A stretch of DNA of 64,000 nucleotides, from assembly GCF_900188455.1 (NCBI RefSeq), contig NZ_FZOL01000024.1, positions 50,234 to 114,233 of the forward strand. Reading direction: 5' to 3'. The position numbers and the translations under genes are program-made. This document shows positions 45,760 through 54,909 of the stretch, piece after piece. The notes under the pieces are model-generated. The model saw nothing but the letters and a program-made list of their open reading frames with translations. It had not been told where the DNA came from and did no database searches. The stretch comes from Pseudomonas japonica. GTDB taxonomy: Bacteria; Pseudomonadota; Gammaproteobacteria; Pseudomonadales; Pseudomonadaceae. Position 1 is the stretch's first letter; the number at the start of each line of letters is the position of its first letter.

Positions 45760-48657
45760 TCAAAAGTTGTAGGAAACCCGGCTGTACAAGGTGCGGCCGA
45801 AGGGGTCGGAGTAGCGCGGGTCGTAACCGCTCTGGAAGGTCGAGGTCTGGTTGCTGAACGGCGGTTCCTTGTCGAACAGGTTCTGCACGCCGACGGTGAT
45901 CTGCGCGGTATCACGCCAGGTGTAGGTGCCGGACAGGTCCCACACGCTCCAGGCGCCGACCTTGTCGTGGTACACGCGGTTGTAGTCGTTGTAGCCGCTG
46001 GTGTAGCGGTTGGTCAGGCTGGCGCCGAACGGGCCCTTGTTCCAGGTGCCGCTCCAGCTGTGACGCCAGCGGGTCACCGCGCCGGCCGAGGCGAACTCAC
46101 CGCCGCGATAGTCACCGGCCTTGTCGATGAAGTCGCCCTTGAGCTGCTGCTGGTACTCGTAGCGGTCGACATAGGTGCCTTGCAGGTTGGTGCCGAACTG
46201 GCCCAGCCGGGACTCGGGGAAGCGGTAGTCGAAGCTGACGTCGACGCCATTGGTCTTGACCTTGCCGAGGTTGGCGAGGCCGGTGACGATGTGATCGATC
46301 GAACCGTCGGCCTTGCGCACGATGCGCTCGGGGTACAGGTTCGGCTGCTCGAACACCGCCGACTCGGGGAACTCGGCGATCTGGTTGGCGATCTTGATCC
46401 ACCAGAAATCCAGGCCCAGGGACAGGTTGTTGACCGGCTGGTAGACAAAGCCCAGCGTCACGTTGCGCGCGGTCTCGGGCTTGAGGTTCGGGTTGCCACC
46501 ATTGCGGCTGAAGAACTGTTGCGCGCAATCGCGGTTGGCCAGGCCGCCATTGCTCGGCGCACCGCCGGCGCACAGCCGCGGATCGTTGTAGTTGGCCACG
46601 GTGAAGGTGGTCGCGGTGGGGTTGTACAGCTCGTACAAGGAGGGCGCGCGGAAGCCTTCGCTGTAGGCGCCGCGCATCACCAGCTCGCGAAATGGCTGGA
46701 AGCGGAACGAGTATTTCGGGTTGGTGGTGCTGCCGAAGTCGCTGTACTTGTCGTGCCGCACCGCGGCCGACAGTTCCAGGCTGTCGAGCACCGGCACGTT
46801 GACCTCGGCGTACTGCGCCGACACCGAGCGGTCGCCGGCTACGCTGGCGGCCGGGTCGACACCCAGACTCTGCACGTTGGCGGCGAAGTCTTCGAAGTCC
46901 TGATGGAAGTTTTCCTTGCGGTACTCGCCGCCCAGGGCCAGCGCCGACGGGCCCGCGCCGAACCAGTCGCCGATGTCGCGGCTGACCCGTCCGTCGACGC
47001 TTTTGACCCGGCCCACACCGGTGGCGTAGTCGCCCGTCACCGCATTGGCCGCCAGCAACGCGGCACCCGCCGGCGACTGTGGGCCGAACGGGTTGATGAT
47101 GCCGTTGTTGATGCCCGCGGTGACGGCACGATCGTCGACATAGCCGCTCTTGATCGCGTTGGTGACCTTGTTCTGGTTGTAGGCGGCGCCGAGGTTGTAA
47201 TCCCAGCCGGCCAGCGTGCCTTCGAACGTCAGCAACAGGCGCTGGCCGACGTTGTCGTCTTCATGGCGACGCGGACCCGCGTCGTTTTCACGCCAGTTCA
47301 CGTTCACCGGTCGAGTGGGGTCGAGGGCAAACGTCGTCGGGCCGGGGGTAATGCCGTTGCCAGGGTAGTACGGCGTACCGGGTTGCACCTGCAGCCCTTG
47401 CAGGGGGCTGGGTCCGAGTTGGGTGCGGTTCTGGTTGCGGGCCCAGAAATATTCGAGGCTGACGCTGTGGTCGTCGGCCAGTTGGCCGGTCGCCTTGCCG
47501 AAGAACGAGGTCTTTTCCGTCTCGGGTACCAGGTCCAGATAGTTCCACAGTGACTGCCGGCAAATGCCACTGCGCGGGATCAGATCTGGCCCATTGCAAC
47601 CGGACGCCGCCAACGGGTTGCTGGCATTCGAACCCTGGCTGTAGTTGGCCGGCGAAGCGATCCCCGAGGAATAATCCAGCCCCTTGCCTGGCTGATAGTT
47701 GTAGGTGTAGTCGCGATCGCGGGCCTTGAGGCTCTGCTGTTTGTCATGGCTGACCACGCCGAAGACGTTGAAGCGATCGGTCTCCAGGTCACCGAATCCC
47801 CAACTGCCGCTGAAGTTGCTGGTGTCGCCACCGCCTGCACGGGTCGGTGAACTGCCGCCTGCCGTGAGCTGGCCTTCGGTCACGCTCTTCTTGGTGATGA
47901 AGTTGATCACGCCACCGATGGCATCCGTGCCGTACAGCGCCGAGGCACCATCACGCAGGACTTCGACGCGGTCGATGGCCGCGAAGGGGATGGTATTGAG
48001 GTCGACCCCAGAGCCGTTGATCGTGTTGGTTGCGTTGTTGCTCAGCCGGCGGCCATTGAGCAGCACCAGGGTCTTGTTCGGGCCGATACCGCGCAGGTCC
48101 GCATAGGACGCCCCGCCACTGCTGGAGCCGATCGAACGGCCGGCGCCGACCGAGGACTGGTTGGAGGCGATACGGTTGATCAATTGCTCGGTGCTGGTCA
48201 CGCCCTGCTTCTTCAGTTCTTCGGTACGCAGAACGGTCACCGGCACTGCCGTCTCCGCATCGACGCGGCGGATGGCACTGCCGGTGACTTCGACCCGCTG
48301 CAACTGCGGGATCAGCGAGGGGGTTTCGACAGCCCCCTGCGTGGCCTGGGTGGCGGGTTGCAGCGGCGCGCCATTCACCACGATCCCGTTGGCACCTTCG
48401 CTGCCGTGCAGGTCCGTGCCCTGCAGGGCGATCCGCAACGCTTCGTCGGCGCTCAAGTCGCCTTTGATCGCAGGCGCATGCAAACCCTCGACCAATGACT
48501 GGTCGAACGAAATGCGCTTGCCGCTTTGCCGGGAAATGCTCAGCAGGGTCTGGTCGAGGGAGCCGGCGGGAATATCCAGCGGGCTGGCCGCAACCGTGCC
48601 GGCGACAACGGCCGCGGCAAGCGTGAGTAAAAATCGGGTGGGGCTGGCATTCATCAT
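45760..48657 (-). CDS. TonB-dependent receptor with N-terminal signalling (STN) domain
   Basis: 965 residues. A signal peptide (about 1-24) is followed by an STN domain (about 25-80: DIPAGSLDQTLLSISRQSGKRI) that talks to a FecR-type regulator. A plug domain (about 115-240: VLRDGASALYGTDAIGGVINF) follows, then a 22-strand barrel ending in aromatic SYNF. There is no obvious siderophore-receptor subfamily signature; the plug resembles the large class that takes peptides, sugars or degraded polymers. It sits between a FecI/FecR pair and yejABEF, so its substrate is probably a peptide or peptide-siderophore. Confidence 0.92.
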   Translation of the reverse strand: MMNASPTRFLLTLAAAVVAGTVAASPLDIPAGSLDQTLLSISRQSGKRISFDQSLVEGLHAPAIKGDLSADEALRIALQGTDLHGSEGANGIVVNGAPLQPATQATQGAVETPSLIPQLQRVEVTGSAIRRVDAETAVPVTVLRTEELKKQGVTSTEQLINRIASNQSSVGAGRSIGSSSGGASYADLRGIGPNKTLVLLNGRRLSNNATNTINGSGVDLNTIPFAAIDRVEVLRDGASALYGTDAIGGVINFITKKSVTEGQLTAGGSSPTRAGGGDTSNFSGSWGFGDLETDRFNVFGVVSHDKQQSLKARDRDYTYNYQPGKGLDYSSGIASPANYSQGSNASNPLAASGCNGPDLIPRSGICRQSLWNYLDLVPETEKTSFFGKATGQLADDHSVSLEYFWARNQNRTQLGPSPLQGLQVQPGTPYYPGNGITPGPTTFALDPTRPVNVNWRENDAGPRRHEDDNVGQRLLLTFEGTLAGWDYNLGAAYNQNKVTNAIKSGYVDDRAVTAGINNGIINPFGPQSPAGAALLAANAVTGDYATGVGRVKSVDGRVSRDIGDWFGAGPSALALGGEYRKENFHQDFEDFAANVQSLGVDPAASVAGDRSVSAQYAEVNVPVLDSLELSAAVRHDKYSDFGSTTNPKYSFRFQPFRELVMRGAYSEGFRAPSLYELYNPTATTFTVANYNDPRLCAGGAPSNGGLANRDCAQQFFSRNGGNPNLKPETARNVTLGFVYQPVNNLSLGLDFWWIKIANQIAEFPESAVFEQPNLYPERIVRKADGSIDHIVTGLANLGKVKTNGVDVSFDYRFPESRLGQFGTNLQGTYVDRYEYQQQLKGDFIDKAGDYRGGEFASAGAVTRWRHSWSGTWNKGPFGASLTNRYTSGYNDYNRVYHDKVGAWSVWDLSGTYTWRDTAQITVGVQNLFDKEPPFSNQTSTFQSGYDPRYSDPFGRTLYSRVSYNF

Positions 48658-48876
48658 GGCGTCGAGGACTCCCGGTCCTTTTGTCTGGGTATGCCGGGTT
48701 GTGCGTCGATGGTTGATTTTTTATAGAGCGGCACTTAGACCGATCACGCATGTCCTTATGCGTTGTCGAACGGTCGCGGGCGTGGTGTGACGGGGGTTAT
48801 CAGTGGGCGAAGGCTCGCCTGCTCCAAGGTTGTGCAACAACCACGGGATTTTTATAGAGCGCCGTGCAGGGAGTTG

Positions 48877-49830
48877 TCAGCGCAGGTCGATGCCGACCCA
48901 ATACGCACTGTGATAGTCGATCCGCACCGGCAAGGATTCGGCGAGCAGTTGCAGGGCGCTGCCGGTGTCGTCCAGCGGGAAAACGCCACTCAAACGCAGA
49001 CGCGCCGCCTCCGGACTGACGCGAATGATGCCGCGCCGGTAGTCACGCAGTACCTCGACCACCTCCCCCAGGGGCCGGTCGCGCACTTCCAGCAGCGCTT
49101 GGGTCCAGGCGGCCTCATGGCCCGTCGCAGCCTGCAGCGACAGCACGCCCTGGGCATTGAACGTAGCCTGCTGACCGGCCTGGATGACGTGCCTGGTGCC
49201 GTCGCGGGTGGTGATCTCCACCTGGGAATGGAGCATGGTGATCTGCGTCCGATCCGGCTGCTGCTGCACCAGGAAACGCGTGCCCAACGCGCGCATGCGG
49301 CCGTCAGCGGTTTCGACGATGAACGGCCGGACGCTGTCCTTGGCCACATCCACCAGCAATTGCCCATCGAGCAATTTCAACAGCCGCTGCTGACGATCGA
49401 AAAACGGCACCACCCGGCTGCGCGCCGCCAGCGACAAGGCGCTGCCGTCATCCAGCGTCACGCTCAAACGCTCACCGGTCCCGGTCGCCAGCATACCCGC
49501 CGGCGTCCAGGCATCCGACAACCGCGTGGCCAGCCCCACCAGCGACGCAAAGCCGGCCAGCGCCAGGCTATTGCGTAAAAAGTGCCGCCGCCCCGACGGC
49601 GCATTCAAGGTGTGCAGCAAACTGTCCCTGGGCATGCGCCGCAAGTCCTCGTTGCCCAGCACTGCCAGGCCCGCGCCCATGCGTTGGAAAATCTCCTCTC
49701 GCCGTGGGTCCGACTCGCGCCAGCGCCGAAACGCCACCTGCTCCTGCGCACTGGCGCGCCCCGACTGCAACAACGCCATCCACTGCGCCGCCTCGTCGAT
49801 CATCACCTCATCCGGCGCCCCGCGGCTCAT
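48877..49830 (-). CDS. FecR-family anti-sigma/sigma-regulator
   Basis: 317 residues from ATG 49830, which overlaps the sigma factor stop as ATGA; a longer reading would run through the sigma gene. DUF4880-like N terminus (EAAQWMALLQSGRASAQEQVAFRRWRESDPR, shown as landmark) for sigma binding. A single membrane segment (about 80-102) is preceded by GRRHFLRN, a Tat-like twin arginine. The periplasmic FecR domain (about 110-210) ends in an STN-like tail (VRVSPEA-type region) that should contact the receptor. Conveys ligand binding by the receptor to the sigma factor. Confidence 0.92.
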   Translation of the reverse strand: MSRGAPDEVMIDEAAQWMALLQSGRASAQEQVAFRRWRESDPRREEIFQRMGAGLAVLGNEDLRRMPRDSLLHTLNAPSGRRHFLRNSLALAGFASLVGLATRLSDAWTPAGMLATGTGERLSVTLDDGSALSLAARSRVVPFFDRQQRLLKLLDGQLLVDVAKDSVRPFIVETADGRMRALGTRFLVQQQPDRTQITMLHSQVEITTRDGTRHVIQAGQQATFNAQGVLSLQAATGHEAAWTQALLEVRDRPLGEVVEVLRDYRRGIIRVSPEAARLRLSGVFPLDDTGSALQLLAESLPVRIDYHSAYWVGIDLR

Positions 49831-50339
49831 GGTTGCACCATCGCCAGATAACAGCGCTTGAAGGCATCCGCCATGTACTGCTGTACCCGACTCACCGAGA
49901 CCTGCAGGCGCTCGCCGATCTGCGCATAGGTCAACCCGTCCAGTTGGTGATACAGGAACGCCGCCTTGGCCTTGGCCGACAGCCCGTTGAGCAAGCGATC
50001 GACCTCCAGCAGCGTTTCGATCAGCACCAGGCGCTCCTCCGGCGACGGATGCACCAACTGTGGCGCCTGGCTCAACGTCTCCCTGTACGCCCGCTCCAGA
50101 TCCTGTCGACGCCACCCCTCATACATCAACCGCCGCGCAATGGTCGTCAGCAACGCCCGCGGTTCACGAATCGCCGACGGGTCCGGCAACGCCAATACGC
50201 GCAAGAACGTTTCCGACGCAATGTCCTGGGCTCCCTGGGGGCAATTCATTGCGCGGTTCACCCGCGCGCACAACCAGCTGTAATCGCTCTTGAACATCTG
50301 CCCGATCAGACCGAAGTGCTGGTTCTGACTCACACTCAT
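49827..50339 (-). CDS. ECF sigma factor, FecI-like
   Basis: 170 residues from ATG 50339, chosen because GGAG lies 7 bp upstream and length then matches FecI. Two in-frame Met codons lie further upstream. Region 2 reads SDYSWLCARVNRAMNCPQGAQDIASETFLRV; region 4 ends YAQIGERLQVSVSRVQQYMADAFKRCY. First gene of the surface-signalling unit sigma-fecR-receptor. Its promoter region has the dyad TGCAAA-N11-TTTGCA (50456-50478); no convincing Fur box was seen. Confidence 0.93.
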   Translation of the reverse strand: MSVSQNQHFGLIGQMFKSDYSWLCARVNRAMNCPQGAQDIASETFLRVLALPDPSAIREPRALLTTIARRLMYEGWRRQDLERAYRETLSQAPQLVHPSPEERLVLIETLLEVDRLLNGLSAKAKAAFLYHQLDGLTYAQIGERLQVSVSRVQQYMADAFKRCYLAMVQP

Positions 50340-50536
50340 TGCGTGCTCCATGCGAAAAACGGCCATTCAGCCTTGCCGTTGAGAAAGGATGGAAATTCAC
50401 CACTGGAGGACGGACTCTGCATGAAGGGCAGGTAGAAGAGGAAAGAATAAAAAATTGCAAAGGCCTAAATATTTTGCATATCAGGCGATACAAAAAGATC
50501 GGCAGCAGATCGACCGGGAGCAGGCGGTATCTGCAC

Positions 50537-50585
50537 CTCTCGGGAGGCTTGGCGGGAAATTGCATCGAAGCTGCCAGGTGCTGAC
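50537..50585. repeat. Degenerate copy of the dispersed repeat
   Basis: GAGGCTTGGCGGGAAATTGC and the following CATCGAAGCTGCCAGGTGCT align with the left part of the element at 62468 (GAAGGCTTGCCGGGAACCGC...). It lies in the 317-bp gap between the sigma factor and metE, which otherwise contains only a terminator and the AT-rich promoter region. Confidence 0.5.
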
Positions 50586-50613
50586 CCTCGCCGCTGCCCG
50601 CGTTGAAACACAG

Positions 50614-50636
50614 AACGGGACGCACCGCGTCCCGTT
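50614..50636 (-). terminator. Hairpin terminator after metE
   Basis: A perfect 10-bp stem (50614-50623 with 50627-50636) and 3-nt loop lie 21 bp past the metE stop. The T tract on the minus strand is weak. Confidence 0.75.
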
Positions 50637-50656
50637 CTTCCGCATCACCGCATCAC

Positions 50657-52951
50657 TCAGACCAGCGCGGCATCCCCCCGCAGTTCCCGCGCCGCGGCCA
50701 CCATGTTCACCAGGGCCGCCTCGGTCTCCGGCCAGGCGCGGGTCTTCAGGCCGCAGTCCGGGTTGACCCACAGGCGCGCGGCGGGAATCCGCTTCGCTGC
50801 CTTGCGCAGCAGCTGGACCATCTCGTCCTTGTCCGGTACCCGTGGCGAATGGATGTCGTACACGCCCGGGCCGATCTCGTTCGGGTAGTCGAACTTCTCG
50901 AACGCCTCCAGCAACTCCATGTCCGAGCGCGAGGTCTCGATGGTGATGACGTCGGCGTCCATGGCCGCGATCGAGTCGATCACGTCGTTGAACTCGCTGT
51001 AGCACATGTGGGTGTGGATCTGGGTTTCGTCACGCACGCCACTGGCGCACAGGCGGAAGGCTTCGGTCGCCCAGTCCAGGTAATGCGTCCAGGCACCGCG
51101 GCGCAGCGGCAGGCCTTCGCGGAACGCGGCTTCGTCGATCTGCACGATCCTGATCCCGGCGGCTTCCAGGTCGAGCACTTCGTCGCGAATCGCCAGGGCC
51201 AGCTGCCGCGCCTGCACTTCGCGGCTCACGTCTTCACGCGGGAACGACCACATCAGCAGGGTCACCGGGCCGGTCAGCATGCCTTTCATGACCTTGTCGG
51301 TGAGGCCCTGGGCGTAGCGGATCCACTCCACGGTCATGGCCTTGGGACGGCTCAGGTCGCCAACGATCACCGCCGGCTTGACGCAGCGCGAGCCGTAGCT
51401 CTGCACCCAGCCGAAGCGGGTGAAGACGTAGCCGTCCAGCTGCTCGGCGAAGTACTCGACCATGTCGTTGCGCTCGGCTTCACCATGCACCAGCACGTCC
51501 AGGCCCAGATGTTCCTGGATCTGCACGGCGTGGCGGATCTCGCTGCGCATGGCGTCGACATAGTCGGCCTCGGCCAGCGTGCCCTGCTTGAACGCCTGGC
51601 GCGCCAGGCGAATCGCCGAGGTCTGCGGGAACGAACCGATGGTGGTGGTGGGGAACGCGGGCAGGTCGAGACCGGCACGCTGCCTGACGATGCGCTGCGC
51701 GAACGGCGAGCGACGCTGGCTGTGCGCCGGCTCGATCGCCGCCAGGCGCGCCTGCACCGCCGGCTTGTGGATACGCGGCGAAGCGGCGCGGCTGGCCTGC
51801 ACGGCACGGCTGTGCGCCACGGCGGCAAGCACGTCGGCGGCTTCCGGCTGGTTGACGGCCTTGGTCAGCAGGGCGACTTCCGCGCATTTCTGCACGGCGA
51901 AGGCCAGCCAGCTCTTCAGCTCGGCATCCAGCGCGTCTTCACGCCCCAGGTCGACCGGGCTGTGCAGCAGCGAGCAGGACGGCGCGACCCACAGGCGATC
52001 GCCGAGGCGTTCGGCGGCGTGGCGCAGGACGTCGAGCGCCTTCTCCAGGTCGCAGCGCCAGACGTTGCGGCCATTGACCACGCCGAGGGACAACACCTTG
52101 TAGGCCGGCAGACGGTCGAGAATGGTCGGGTACTGCTCGGGGGCACGCACCAGGTCGATGTGCAGGCCATCCACCGGCAGGTTGGCGGCCAGGCCGAGGT
52201 TGTCCTCCAGACCGCCGAAGTAGGTGGCGACCAGCTTCTTCAGCGGCGCGCGCTGGAGGATGTTGTAGACGCGCTCGTAGGCGTTCTTCCAGTCCTGGGG
52301 CAGGTCGAGGGCCAGGATCGGTTCGTCGATCTGCACCCATTCCACGCCCTGGGCGGCCAGGCGGTTGAAGATCTGGTCGTACAGCGGCAGCAGGCGATCG
52401 ACCAGGTCCAGCTTGTCGAACTGCGCGCCCTTGACCTTGCCCAGCCACAGGTAGGTCAGCGGACCGATCAGCACCGGCTTGACCGCATGGCCCAGGGCCC
52501 GGGCTTCGTCCACTTCCTCGAACAGTTGCTCCCAGCTCAGGGCGAACTGCTGGTCGGCGCTGAATTCCGGGACCAGGTAGTGGTAGTTGGTGTCGAACCA
52601 CTTGGTCATTTCCTGGGCATGGGCACCGCCGCAGCAACTGTCGGAGACGCCTCGCGCCATGCCGAACAGGGTCTGCAGGGTCGGCCTGGCACCGTGGGCA
52701 CGGAAGCGCTCGGGGATCACGCCGAAGGTCAGCGAGTGGGTCAGGACCTGGTCGTACCAGGCGAAGTCGCCGACCGGCAGCAGCTCGATGCCGGCGTCCT
52801 TCTGCAACTGCCAGTGAGCGGCGCGCAGGTCGCGGCCCACCGCGCGCAGGCCGGCTTCGTCCAGCTCGCCTTTCCAGAAGGCTTCCTGGGCTTTCTTCAG
52901 TTCACGGTCGCGTCCGATGCGCGGAAAACCCAGGTTGTGTGCCAAGGCCAT
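50657..52951 (-). CDS. metE: Cobalamin-independent methionine synthase
   Basis: 764 residues. Transfers the methyl group of 5-methyltetrahydropteroyl-tri-glutamate directly to homocysteine. The N-terminal half begins LGFPRIGRDRELKKA and the catalytic C-terminal half has HMCYSEFND and VNPDCGLKTR, which hold the zinc ligands. Length matches the family. It diverges from a methylenetetrahydrofolate reductase, which makes its methyl donor. No cobalamin riboswitch was visible in the short upstream region. Confidence 0.97.
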   Translation of the reverse strand: MALAHNLGFPRIGRDRELKKAQEAFWKGELDEAGLRAVGRDLRAAHWQLQKDAGIELLPVGDFAWYDQVLTHSLTFGVIPERFRAHGARPTLQTLFGMARGVSDSCCGGAHAQEMTKWFDTNYHYLVPEFSADQQFALSWEQLFEEVDEARALGHAVKPVLIGPLTYLWLGKVKGAQFDKLDLVDRLLPLYDQIFNRLAAQGVEWVQIDEPILALDLPQDWKNAYERVYNILQRAPLKKLVATYFGGLEDNLGLAANLPVDGLHIDLVRAPEQYPTILDRLPAYKVLSLGVVNGRNVWRCDLEKALDVLRHAAERLGDRLWVAPSCSLLHSPVDLGREDALDAELKSWLAFAVQKCAEVALLTKAVNQPEAADVLAAVAHSRAVQASRAASPRIHKPAVQARLAAIEPAHSQRRSPFAQRIVRQRAGLDLPAFPTTTIGSFPQTSAIRLARQAFKQGTLAEADYVDAMRSEIRHAVQIQEHLGLDVLVHGEAERNDMVEYFAEQLDGYVFTRFGWVQSYGSRCVKPAVIVGDLSRPKAMTVEWIRYAQGLTDKVMKGMLTGPVTLLMWSFPREDVSREVQARQLALAIRDEVLDLEAAGIRIVQIDEAAFREGLPLRRGAWTHYLDWATEAFRLCASGVRDETQIHTHMCYSEFNDVIDSIAAMDADVITIETSRSDMELLEAFEKFDYPNEIGPGVYDIHSPRVPDKDEMVQLLRKAAKRIPAARLWVNPDCGLKTRAWPETEAALVNMVAAARELRGDAALV

Positions 52952-53004
52952 GTGCAGTTCCCTCGGTGGAAAAATGAATGAAGGAATTGTCCGGGCCGGG
53001 GTTT

Positions 53005-53021
53005 AATGAGACAAACTCATT
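53005..53021. promoter_or_regulatory. LysR-type dyad between metE and the MTHFR gene
   Basis: AATGAG-N5-CTCATT is a perfect 6-5-6 dyad in the 204-bp divergent region, the form bound by LysR-type regulators such as MetR. The DNA further toward the MTHFR gene also contains ATTCACTCATGATG. The assignment to MetR is inference. Confidence 0.55.
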
Positions 53022-53155
53022 TTCCTAACGATGATCTAGAGATTCACTCATGATGCAAACGCGGTTCATGTCTCTTTCAAACCATTCTCCTGCGCTTTTG
53101 GACATGGGACGGGCAGAGGCCTGTCGGAAAATCGGCCAATCGATGAACTGAGCCG

Positions 53156-54601
53156 ATGGCGCCCCCCATGAATCCGTTGAAACAGGCCTTGCGTGAACAG
53201 CAGTTCGTCTGCGTCATGGAGTTCGTGCCCAAGCCGCAGCGCCTGGCGGCGTTCGAGACGCTGATGCAACGCGGCCACCTGTGCGGCTGGCCGCTGCTCG
53301 CCGGGATCGCCGATCGGGTCGGCGGCAACCTCGACCTGTCGCCACTGGACGCGTACACCGCGCTCTCCTCTCCCGTGCCAGTGATGCCGCACTTTTCCGG
53401 CAAGGACCGCGAGCGCCAGGACCTGCTGGCGCAACTGCAGCGCATGGACGCCCTCGGTCTCGAACAGTTGCTGCTGCTCACCGGCGACCGCCTGCATGGC
53501 CATGAACCGGGGCAGCGCCCGGTGCGCTACCTGGAGTCGGTGGCGGCCCTCGGCATCGTTCGCCAGGCGCGTCCGCACTGGCTGCTGGGCGCCGCGCTGA
53601 ATCCGTTCAAGTACCGCGAGGAGGAAGGCGGCGCGCAGTATTTCAAGGCGCAGAAGAAGCTCGCCGCCGGGGCCGATTTTCTCATCCTGCAACTGGGCTT
53701 CGACATGGCCAAGTACCGCGAGGCCATGGACTGGATGCGGCACCAGCCGACGCCGCGACCGATGCTGGCGTGCATCATGGGCCTGACCCATGGTCGGGCG
53801 AAGATGCTCGAACATGTCGCCGGGGTCACCGTGTCACCGTCGATACGCGTGCTGCTGGCGGCCGAGGAAGCCGTGTCGAAGGCCCATGCCCAGGCCCGCG
53901 CCACACGCCGCCTGGCCTTGCAGATCATCGGCCTGCGCCTGATGGGCTATGCCGGGATCAATCTGTCCGGGGTACACGAACAGGAGCAGTTGCTGGCACT
54001 GGAACAGGCGCTGGACGAGTGCCACGGCACGATCCGCAGCGAGCAGGAATGGGCCAGCGCCTGGGCCGAGAGCTGGCGGATGCCCGACGTGCCGGCGGTG
54101 AGCTTCCATCCACCGGAGGCGGACTGGAAAGCGGGCGAGTCGCAGGTCGAAGCCAGCACGCGGGAGAAGCTGCGCTACCACCTGCTGTCCGCCTTTCACG
54201 CGCAGTTGTTCAGCCGTACCACCCTGCTGAGCCGCGCCTTCGGTTGGGCGGTGCGGCGCCCGCTGTGGTCGTCCCCCACCGGTGCGCGCTGGCTGCACCG
54301 GCTGGAGCGCGGGGCGAAACGGCCGCTGGTGGGCTGCGATACCTGCGGCAGTTGCCGGCTGGAAGACACCCTGTACGTCTGTCCCGAGACCTGCCCCAAG
54401 GGCCTGGCCAACGGGCCCTGCGGCGGCACGCGGCTGAACCGCTGCGAGTTCGGCGACCGCGAATGCATCCACAGCTTCAAGTACCGCACCGCGAAATCCG
54501 TGGGCCAGACCACGGTGCTGACGGAGCGCCTGATTCCCTGCGTGGAGGTCGGCGGACGACACCGCAGTTCGTGGCCGCGCTGGTTCCCTGAACGGGAATA
54601 G
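53156..54601 (+). CDS. Methylenetetrahydrofolate reductase with C-terminal cysteine-rich domain
   Basis: 481 residues, with an internal ATG at 53168 as an alternative start. The N-terminal 300 residues are an MTHFR-type TIM barrel (VCVMEFVPKPQRL, LLLTGDRLHG, ACIMGLTHG). The C-terminal 130 residues contain CDTCGSCR, CPETCPKG and NGPCGGT, the MTHFR_C zinc/iron-cluster-like domain absent from E. coli MetF. It should supply 5-methyl-THF to metE. The extra domain suggests a reductant other than NADH (inference). Confidence 0.85.
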   Translation: MAPPMNPLKQALREQQFVCVMEFVPKPQRLAAFETLMQRGHLCGWPLLAGIADRVGGNLDLSPLDAYTALSSPVPVMPHFSGKDRERQDLLAQLQRMDALGLEQLLLLTGDRLHGHEPGQRPVRYLESVAALGIVRQARPHWLLGAALNPFKYREEEGGAQYFKAQKKLAAGADFLILQLGFDMAKYREAMDWMRHQPTPRPMLACIMGLTHGRAKMLEHVAGVTVSPSIRVLLAAEEAVSKAHAQARATRRLALQIIGLRLMGYAGINLSGVHEQEQLLALEQALDECHGTIRSEQEWASAWAESWRMPDVPAVSFHPPEADWKAGESQVEASTREKLRYHLLSAFHAQLFSRTTLLSRAFGWAVRRPLWSSPTGARWLHRLERGAKRPLVGCDTCGSCRLEDTLYVCPETCPKGLANGPCGGTRLNRCEFGDRECIHSFKYRTAKSVGQTTVLTERLIPCVEVGGRHRSSWPRWFPERE

Positions 54602-54647
54602 CGCGCGCCGCTCCACCCGCCAGCCCCCCGAAGTCCACTCCGCCATG

Positions 54648-54709
54648 GGGGAGGTGCCTGCGCGCCAATCCCATAAGCTGGCCCTGCTTCCCGGTACAAG
54701 CACCTCCCC
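54648..54709. repeat. Inverted repeat GGGGAGGTGC / GCACCTCCCC
   Basis: Perfect 10-bp arms (54648-54657 and 54700-54709) 42 bp apart, in the 308-bp gap after the MTHFR gene and just before the thiolase remnant. It could be a long-stem terminator or the footprint of a rearrangement. Confidence 0.45.
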
Positions 54710-54753
54710 TGCTCCCGGCCGGTGATCACCCAACATCCACGTCCACGAACCAG

Positions 54754-54825
54754 GGCCGCCCAGCCCTGGCGACCCTGTGCATCGGCGGCGGGCAAGGCCA
54801 CGCCACCATCCTCGAACGCGTCTGA
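54754..54825 (+). pseudogene. C-terminal remnant of an acetyl-CoA acetyltransferase (thiolase)
   Basis: The 24 codons from 54754 read GRPALATLCIGGGQGHATILERV and stop, the terminal strand and catalytic-Cys region (CIGGG) of a thiolase. Upstream in the same frame there is no thiolase sequence. The remainder of the gene has been deleted. It lies directly before an acyl-CoA dehydrogenase operon, so the locus once held a fuller beta-oxidation set. Confidence 0.75.
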
Positions 54826-54909
54826 GCGGGGCCGGGGCGGCGTCAGCCAACCCACGACGCGGCCTCGCCGCTCCGGCCCCGTCGGCGCGTACTGCCCGGA
54901 GGCAAGATC

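Noticed and set aside
49831..50115. N-terminal extension of the FecR-type protein
   Set aside because: It lies inside the sigma factor gene in another frame and lacks the family N-terminal motif, which begins at the ATG at 49830.
50440..50480. Possible Fur box upstream of the ECF sigma factor
   Set aside because: AT-rich with a TGCAAA/TTTGCA dyad, but not close to the 19-bp GATAATGATAATCATTATC pattern, so iron control cannot be claimed.
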